A stretch of DNA of 5,916 bases, taken from the NCBI GenBank assembly GCA_002685895.1, contig NYYK01000044.1:1-5916 (forward strand), written 5' to 3'. The notes under the pieces were generated by a model. The model did no database searches and was not told where the DNA came from. It was given only the letters and a program-made list of their open reading frames with translations. The position numbers were made by a program, and so were the translations under genes. Of this stretch, positions 1 through 4,870 are shown piece after piece (within the stretch, counting starts at the first letter, position 1; each line of letters begins with the position of its first letter). This stretch comes from Methanobacteriota archaeon (lineage in GTDB: Archaea; Thermoplasmatota; Poseidoniia; Poseidoniales; Thalassarchaeaceae).

Positions 1-188
1 CATACTGAGTCGTTGAATATTAGTTGTGGCGTGTTAGGGGTTAACTGATTTGCTTTGGCTAGTACAGTAAAGGTTCCAGCATCATGAGCTACAGTTGAAG
101 CAGGAAGAAAGGCTGTGAAAGCGAGAAGTATTGTCGCAAACCACGCGACCGTGCTGACTTTCCCCACGAATTGATTGGCGTTGCTCAC
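1..188 (-). CDS. Secreted protein, probable cupredoxin-like domain (N-terminal part, cut by window edge)
   Basis: Reading leftward from a GTG at 186-188, the frame stays open for 62 codons to the window edge, so only the N-terminus is visible. It has a clear Sec-type signal peptide: a Lys-containing n-region, a hydrophobic core WFATILLAFTAFLP at about residues 16-29, and a likely cleavage after STVA (residue 34), leaving a mature start of HDAGTFTVLAKANQLTP. The segment PQLIFNDSV (residues 54-62) resembles the 'P..I.v..GD.V.W.N' strand that opens plastocyanin/halocyanin-type cupredoxins. The copper ligands would lie beyond the window, so the blue-copper assignment is inference. A second in-frame GTG at 165-167 (residue 8) gives a compact MGKVSTVAWF start and fits the TATA-like box better. 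The longer start is listed because neither has a ribosome binding site. The gene diverges from the propeller gene at 226. The ORF and signal peptide are well supported; the fold is moderate. Confidence 0.72.
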   Translation of the reverse strand, partial: MSNANQFVGKVSTVAWFATILLAFTAFLPASTVAHDAGTFTVLAKANQLTPNTPQLIFNDSV

Positions 189-189
189 C

Positions 190-202
190 CATAAATAAAA
201 GG
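190..202. promoter_or_regulatory. TATA-like box in the divergent control region
   Basis: The AT-rich block ATAAATAAAA (191-200) is bounded by CCC on the left and GG on the right, in otherwise GC-balanced sequence. Its centre lies about 30 bases before ATG 226 on the plus strand and about 29 bases before GTG 167 on the minus strand. That is roughly where an archaeal TATA box sits for leaderless or nearly leaderless transcripts in each direction. It may therefore serve both genes. The position and composition are seen; promoter function is inferred, and the box is not a perfect archaeal consensus. Confidence 0.4.
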
Positions 203-225
203 TGACAGCACAGGTCGAGCGTTCT

Positions 226-2013
226 ATGGATAAGAAGGTGGTTGCAGCCGCCGCATTATTGGACAAGAAGATGGTTGCAGTGGCAGCTATCTTAGCCGTT
301 GGAATATTTTCTGCAAGCCTCTATGCTCTAACGACATCTCTCATTGACGGCAACGATGGTGATGAGGTGTGGGTGATGGAGGATCCACTTATCCAAGATG
401 AGGAACACGACCATCGCAACGCAACTCAGCATGATTTTGGCACTCCAAACATCGAATTTGTAAATTATAATCCATTAACCATGCCGGGTAATGCAGAAAT
501 TCAGGTTGCCGATTCACCTGATGGTCACACATACGCGTATCAAGCTGGTTGGAAAGAAATGCACATCACCGATGTAACAGACCCCTACAACACTACAGTT
601 GCCGGTGTTTACAATGACCCGTACACACAGGTATTGGATGTGAAGTACCTTGAGTATAATGGGCGAGAATATGTGATTTTACAGAACCAATTGGTTGACT
701 CAGGCAACTCAGATCCTAATGTTGGAGAATGGGAAGACCCCGCTCAAGTAAGTGTCACTTTGGTTGATGTAACCAACAAGGCCGACCCTGAATATATTGA
801 TTCGTGGTATGATGTTGACCATCCTTCGGGCCCTCACAACCTCTACACTCACATGATAGATGGAGAGTGGTACATCTTTGTAGCCAATCCTGACTACGAC
901 CAATGTGATGTTGGTACCGGAGATGCTTGCGGAGGGGTAACGATTGCCCACCTCAATTTTGCCGCCTATGGTGACTTACCGCGTATTGTAAAGGTAGGTG
1001 AAGCAGAAGTTAGTTGGGAAACTACCAACGGTGGTTGGATTTACATTCACGACATGACTGTTCAAACTTGGCCGGGCGAAGATACCAATGACCCAAGATA
1101 CGGCCATACCTACATCTACGGCGCTTATTGGGAGGCTGGGTTGCGAATTTTTGATGTCACAGATGTTCCACATCCTCAACACAATCTTGCTGAATATCTC
1201 TGGCACGGCTCTCTCTGCCGCGCTTCAGGTGGCAGTCAAGCAGGATGCCTATGGAGGGCACCTGAAGTTGGCCTTTGGATGAATTTCTCTGATTTGAATG
1301 AGGATGGAGAGCCTGATGCCGGATGGTCAAGCAATGAAAATGGTGGCAGAGCATCTTACATCCACTATGCTGAACCGTTTGACAAGATGGTTGATGCAAG
1401 CCACCTTGGATATCCTTCAGGAAAGATGCATCTCACTTTCCTTGCCACAGAAGTACTTGAGACAACTGTGGGAGTTGGTCTTGCATATCTCATCGATACA
1501 ACTCCTTACGAGATGATAAATGGGAAATTGACTTTCAAGCCAAAAATTATTCACGATTGGGAAATTCCCTACGCCGAAGAGCACTTCATACCAGGGGGAG
1601 AAGAATGGTTGCTATTCAGTCCACACAATGCTGATTTGGAAATATTCCAGACAGGGATTCAAGGAAAACCTGACACTAGCCATGGTGGTGCTTGGGATGG
1701 TAGGATATACCTCTCCCACTATCATAGTGGAGTTTGGGTAATAGATGTCGAGGCCCTGATGCATGCTGGTCTAGGAGATTACAACAAGACGGATGTTTAC
1801 TTCGAAGCAACGATAGGATATTTTCTGCCGCATGGGGCCGATGGCACACCGCTAGATTCACAATATTACGACTTTGGTTGGGTGCCTTTCCTTTGGGCTG
1901 CTGAATATCATAAGGGCTACATTTACACTTCTTGTATTACATCTGGTCTATACATAATGAAGTTAGATGTTGACAAGCCATACGAAGGACAAATCAGTTC
2001 TCAAAACACTTGA
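226..2013 (+). CDS. Membrane-anchored LVIVD-repeat/beta-propeller protein, histidine-rich (first paralog)
   Basis: A 595-residue protein of unknown function. It has an N-terminal hydrophobic anchor or uncleaved signal (about residues 16-38), an acidic linker with an HxHx5H motif (H61, H63, H69), then a large extracytoplasmic domain. Repeats of the type 'hhDVTDP' (ITDVTDP near 116, LVDVTN near 181, YWEAGLRIFDVTD from 301) are typical of LVIVD-repeat propellers. Notable motifs are PHN....H (H204, H209), HD (H275), IHYA (H380), HFIPGG (H453), FSPHN (H467) and SHYHSGVWVID (H498, H500); all recur in the next gene. DLNEDGEPD (356-364) looks like a calcium loop. Five cysteines include two close pairs. 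ATG 226 was chosen over GTG 202: it has AGGT upstream, a Lys-rich n-region, and sits about 30 bases from the TATA-like box. No enzyme family could be assigned. A His-coordinated metal site is inferred from conservation between the two paralogs. Confidence 0.9.
   Translation: MDKKVVAAAALLDKKMVAVAAILAVGIFSASLYALTTSLIDGNDGDEVWVMEDPLIQDEEHDHRNATQHDFGTPNIEFVNYNPLTMPGNAEIQVADSPDGHTYAYQAGWKEMHITDVTDPYNTTVAGVYNDPYTQVLDVKYLEYNGREYVILQNQLVDSGNSDPNVGEWEDPAQVSVTLVDVTNKADPEYIDSWYDVDHPSGPHNLYTHMIDGEWYIFVANPDYDQCDVGTGDACGGVTIAHLNFAAYGDLPRIVKVGEAEVSWETTNGGWIYIHDMTVQTWPGEDTNDPRYGHTYIYGAYWEAGLRIFDVTDVPHPQHNLAEYLWHGSLCRASGGSQAGCLWRAPEVGLWMNFSDLNEDGEPDAGWSSNENGGRASYIHYAEPFDKMVDASHLGYPSGKMHLTFLATEVLETTVGVGLAYLIDTTPYEMINGKLTFKPKIIHDWEIPYAEEHFIPGGEEWLLFSPHNADLEIFQTGIQGKPDTSHGGAWDGRIYLSHYHSGVWVIDVEALMHAGLGDYNKTDVYFEATIGYFLPHGADGTPLDSQYYDFGWVPFLWAAEYHKGYIYTSCITSGLYIMKLDVDKPYEGQISSQNT
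229..294 (+). repeat. Imperfect tandem duplication of 33 bases at the start of the first propeller gene
   Basis: Two adjacent 33-base units (229-261 and 262-294) encode DKKVVAAAALL and DKKMVAVAAIL. By eye, 24 of 33 bases match, including a shared AAGAAG and TGGTTGCAG core. The duplication doubles the positively charged n-region and the beginning of the hydrophobic segment. The second unit contains an in-frame ATG at 271 that could itself start a normal signal peptide. Confidence 0.6.
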
Positions 2014-2016
2014 TTA

Positions 2017-2028
2017 AGGAATATTCCT
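2017..2028. repeat. 12-base perfect palindrome AGGAATATTCCT just after the first propeller gene
   Basis: The palindrome begins 3 bases after the TGA stop (2011-2013) and has no spacer, so it would make a poor RNA hairpin but a reasonable dimer-binding DNA site. It is followed by the T-rich stretch TGTTTGTGTTTG. It could be an operator, part of a termination region, or chance. No second copy was found at the other gene starts in the window. Confidence 0.35.
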
Positions 2029-2106
2029 GTTTGTGTTTGACTTCTCGCGCGTGCGTAATGGTCATCTAATGGATGGGGAGAGCAACGTCTGCCCCGCAGG
2101 GCGAAT

Positions 2107-2110
2107 GAGG
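2107..2110 (+). promoter_or_regulatory. Shine-Dalgarno-like GAGG deciding the start of the second propeller gene
   Basis: GAGG ends 8 bases before ATG 2119, a normal spacing for pairing with the 16S rRNA tail. It favours ATG 2119 over the neighbouring TTG at 2116 and the in-frame ATG at 2131. The rest of the 105-base gap (2014-2118) shows the palindrome at 2017-2028, a GC-rich CGCGCGTGCG block near 2046-2055 and no convincing TATA box. The two propeller genes may therefore share a transcript. Confidence 0.5.
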
Positions 2111-2118
2111 CTGAGTTG

Positions 2119-4113
2119 ATGCGGAGATTGATGTTTGATGACGAATCTGCGGCAACTCAGGAGCAGATGATTGTTTACGCACTTGTCGGCTTGATTTCAT
2201 TGAGTCTACTCTCGTCTGCCGCTTGGTTTGCTTTTAGTTTTGGAAATGACGATTCTTCTGACGACCCGATGGCAAATTGGGTTGATCCAGTCACAGAAAT
2301 TGAGGATGATAACCACAGTCATAACGATTTACTGGCACATCGATTGAAGACTGACAATATGCAACTCATTGATTATCATAATCTAAATTGTGACGGCAAC
2401 GAAAAGCCTCCTGCTGAATTGGATAATACTGCTGGGCGCCCCTGTTTCCCGGAATTTAAGAACACAGGACCGACACCTGGCGATAATTCAGAAATTGCCA
2501 TTCAAGGAAATTTCATGGATGATTGTGAAATCTATGGTGATGGTACTGGAGGCTGTTATGCCTATGTCTCATCTTACAATCAGTTTGAGATTCTTGATAT
2601 TTCACAACCCAACAACATCACCTTACTGTCTACCTACTACGCTGAAGTCGCCCGAATAATTGACATCAAGGTTACACCAGACAACAACTGGGTTCTCATC
2701 AATCACGAATTAACAAACAGTGAATTAGATCCAATTCCAAATGATGACGATGCAAACAGTGGAACAAATCGCCTAGATGTAGTCTACGTGAAGAACAAGT
2801 TGGAGCCAATCAAGGTGGCTGAATGGAACAACCCCCCAGCAGGCTTCCACAACCAAGATGTCCATGTTTACTGTGATTGGGAACCTGCAAACCCAATGTG
2901 GTCTGGCGAGGGATGTCATCTCTTCTTGTTTGGTGCTGACCCTTACCCAGAGATGATGGAGGGTAGTTCTGGCACTTATTACAAAGGAACTCAAATCTTC
3001 TATGTACCACTTGGTTTAGAATCGTGGATTCCAACTCAGAGTGATGAACAGCAAAATCAAAGCCGCGAAATAGTCAGATGGGGTGGCTATTCTCCAGAAA
3101 TTGACACCACCTGCGGCGGTGCAATTTTCAACCACGATAATGTGTTCTTCACACATCCAATTACCAATCAGAAGTTACTGATTATTTCCTATTGGGGAGC
3201 TGGGCTCCGAATAGTGGATGTCTCAAATCCACCCAACATCCCTGACCCTGAAGGAATCTCATGGCCACAGAACAATGAGGTGGGCCGATGGCTAGGTTGT
3301 CCAACAGCAGATGACGGCTGGTACGGACCGGATGGCGGTGGCCACGCTGACATGACAGCAGAAGAGTGGCTTGATGCCAACCAAGGCAACGACAACATCC
3401 ACTACGCTGTTCCATACGACCATCTCATCTGTAACGGAATAAGCGAATATGTGCCACAGGCCACTTGGCCAGATTCGTGCGGGAATGGCCCCGATGATGA
3501 AACGCATGGCGTCAATTGGAGACACTACACGCTCATAGCACCGGAGTACGGCTCCAACTCGAATCACACTGGATATGTATGGACAATCGATACAACAGAC
3601 CCTGCCAAACCTTTCCTCGTTAGTAAATGGAGATTGCCGGGCGAGGGAACCCTTGCAAACGGTACAAAACATCCGCAGCACTACATCCCTGGTGGATACA
3701 TCTTCAGCCCACATAATGGAGACACAGGACTCAATGGAGAGGTCTACTGGGCACACTATCATGCAGGAACTTGGGTTACTGACCATGGTCAGATCTGGGA
3801 GGATATTGAATGGAAGGATGGAGTACCTGCGCCTGAACTTGGATTCAAGGCAATATCTAAACTCGGTGAAACCAAAACTAGTGGATATTTTCTGAGTGCA
3901 GGGCCAACTTGGATTGATGATCCTGAATCAGAACTTGAGTATGATATGGCAGACTGCTGGGCTTCATGCAGGATTCCATTTAATTGGGGATTGCAATATG
4001 ATCCTCGAGGATACATATTGATTTCTGAGATGGTTAGTGGAATCTATGTTGTGCAGATGGAATCAGATAAGGACGCACGGTATCCATATCCGCCGCTATA
4101 TCCCTCTGAGTGA
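2119..4113 (+). CDS. Membrane-anchored LVIVD-repeat/beta-propeller protein, histidine-rich (second paralog)
   Basis: A 664-residue protein of unknown function, a distant paralog of the gene upstream. It has a short charged cytoplasmic head (MRRLMFDDESAATQEQ), one membrane segment at about 18-41, an acidic linker with HxHx5H (H66, H68, H74), then a large outer domain. Blocks shared with the paralog, in the same order, are FHN....H (H244, H249), NHD (H339), YWGAGLRIVDVSNP (from 358), NIHYA (H428), HYIPGG (H521), FSPHN (H532), AHYHAGTWV (H546, H548), GYFL and a C-terminal SGIYVVQM strand. It has 12 cysteines, mostly in closely spaced pairs such as DCEIYGDGTGGC and CWASC, suggesting disulfides outside the cell. 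The stop overlaps the start of the Sco gene by 4 bases, so the two are probably translated together. ATG 2119 was chosen for its GAGG. The LVIVD/propeller class is moderately sure; substrate and metal are unknown. Confidence 0.9.
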   Translation: MRRLMFDDESAATQEQMIVYALVGLISLSLLSSAAWFAFSFGNDDSSDDPMANWVDPVTEIEDDNHSHNDLLAHRLKTDNMQLIDYHNLNCDGNEKPPAELDNTAGRPCFPEFKNTGPTPGDNSEIAIQGNFMDDCEIYGDGTGGCYAYVSSYNQFEILDISQPNNITLLSTYYAEVARIIDIKVTPDNNWVLINHELTNSELDPIPNDDDANSGTNRLDVVYVKNKLEPIKVAEWNNPPAGFHNQDVHVYCDWEPANPMWSGEGCHLFLFGADPYPEMMEGSSGTYYKGTQIFYVPLGLESWIPTQSDEQQNQSREIVRWGGYSPEIDTTCGGAIFNHDNVFFTHPITNQKLLIISYWGAGLRIVDVSNPPNIPDPEGISWPQNNEVGRWLGCPTADDGWYGPDGGGHADMTAEEWLDANQGNDNIHYAVPYDHLICNGISEYVPQATWPDSCGNGPDDETHGVNWRHYTLIAPEYGSNSNHTGYVWTIDTTDPAKPFLVSKWRLPGEGTLANGTKHPQHYIPGGYIFSPHNGDTGLNGEVYWAHYHAGTWVTDHGQIWEDIEWKDGVPAPELGFKAISKLGETKTSGYFLSAGPTWIDDPESELEYDMADCWASCRIPFNWGLQYDPRGYILISEMVSGIYVVQMESDKDARYPYPPLYPSE

Positions 4114-4781
4114 ATGAAATGTGCCGCATATTACCTGCCTTGTTTCTTGCTAGCATCTTTTTGATGGCAGGTTGTTTAGGAGGTGAAACTCCAATTCCTG
4201 ATGATTTCTATGGAGATGATATCTATCCAGCAGTAGCAGTTGAGCCGTTTGAGTTAGTTAATCAAGACAATATTTCTATCAATAGTTCAGTTTACGAAGA
4301 CAAAGTTGTTGTTGTTGTCTTTATGTTTACTCGCTGTCCCGATGTGTGCCCTATTGTTTCAGCTAATGTCAAATGGCTTTATTCACAATTGAGCACTGAA
4401 GAACAGGAACAAGTAGAAATTATTTCAATAACGGTTGACCCTTGGGAAGATGACCCTCCTTTGCTAACATCATATCGCGAAAATATGTCATTAGATTGGG
4501 ACCACTTTACGGGAGAATTGGAACAATTGGAACCTATCTGGGGCAACTTTGGAGTTGGTCTAAAAACAGTAGCAAGTGACGAATATGGTGCTAATTACAC
4601 TAATTCATCAGATAATGAGGACACTAGTGGGCGCCACCATCCTGATCTTGATTATTTGGTTGACCATTCTACTGGGACCATATTAGTTGACAAAGATGGA
4701 TTTCAGAGAGTATGGTGGGGCGATGCAGATTGGGTCCCAGAACTTGCACTACAAGATGTTAAGAAATTAGTTAGTGAATAA
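4110..4781 (+). CDS. Sco1/SenC-family copper-chaperone lipoprotein
   Basis: A 223-residue thioredoxin-fold protein that binds copper and/or reduces thiols at extracytoplasmic copper sites; the family's best-known client is CuA of cytochrome c oxidase. A lipoprotein signal (hydrophobic 8-20, lipobox LMAGC with C22) is followed by a Gly-Gly-Glu linker. The Sco signature is complete: VVVVVFMFTRCPDVCP carries the CxxxC pair (C76, C80), ITVDPWEDDP follows at 107-116, and YLVDHSTGTILVDKDG carries the conserved copper-ligand histidine (H186). The spacing C80 to H186 is longer than in human Sco1 (about 87 residues) because of an Asn/Asp/Ser-rich stretch ending in HHPDLD. GTG 4110 overlaps the upstream stop as GTGA, which supports translational coupling; ATG 4119 (residue 4) is an alternative start and keeps the lipobox. 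The family assignment is strong. The client protein is not shown, though the neighbouring propeller is the obvious candidate. Confidence 0.93.
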   Translation: MNEMCRILPALFLASIFLMAGCLGGETPIPDDFYGDDIYPAVAVEPFELVNQDNISINSSVYEDKVVVVVFMFTRCPDVCPIVSANVKWLYSQLSTEEQEQVEIISITVDPWEDDPPLLTSYRENMSLDWDHFTGELEQLEPIWGNFGVGLKTVASDEYGANYTNSSDNEDTSGRHHPDLDYLVDHSTGTILVDKDGFQRVWWGDADWVPELALQDVKKLVSE

Positions 4782-4792
4782 CCAGTGTATTC

Positions 4793-4811
4793 ATATGTCC
4801 AACGAACATAT
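4793..4811. repeat. Inverted repeat ATATGT-7-ACATAT downstream of the Sco gene
   Basis: A perfect 6-base inverted repeat with a 7-base spacer begins 12 bases after the Sco stop and is followed by the T-rich TAATTTTATC (4818-4827). It could be a weak terminator or an operator for the next gene. Its AT-rich stem would be a poor hairpin. The role is uncertain. Confidence 0.3.
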
Positions 4812-4843
4812 TCGACGTAATTTTATCATCTACCGACTCCGTT

Positions 4844-4850
4844 GATATAC
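4844..4850 (+). promoter_or_regulatory. Possible TATA box for the calcium-repeat surface protein
   Basis: GATATAC is centred about 24 bases before ATG 4871, in the 89-base gap after the Sco gene. That spacing suits an archaeal promoter giving a leaderless transcript, and no Shine-Dalgarno site precedes the ATG. A second AT-rich candidate, TAATTTTATC at 4818-4827, lies further upstream. Weak evidence. Confidence 0.3.
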
Positions 4851-4870
4851 TACTGTTATCTCGTAAAGCC

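Noticed and set aside
226..2013. Assignment as methanethiol oxidase/selenium-binding protein or nitrous oxide reductase
   Set aside because: These are histidine-using propellers, but the motif order and context here were not recognised as either family; only the general comparison is kept as a hypothesis.
2091..2102. GCCC-4-GGGC stem just before the second propeller gene as a terminator or riboswitch
   Set aside because: Only four base pairs, no T-run, and it ends a few bases before the Shine-Dalgarno site; too weak to call.
3292..3786. Leftward 164-codon open frame inside the second propeller gene
   Set aside because: It lies wholly antisense to strongly conserved motifs (HYIPGG, FSPHN, HYH); the translation is Cys/Val-rich with no domain, typical of a shadow frame.
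226..4113. The two propeller genes as one gene broken by a frameshift, or as a recent duplication
   Set aside because: Each has its own anchor, linker and complete set of motifs from N- to C-terminus, and the sequences are far diverged, so they are separate old paralogs.
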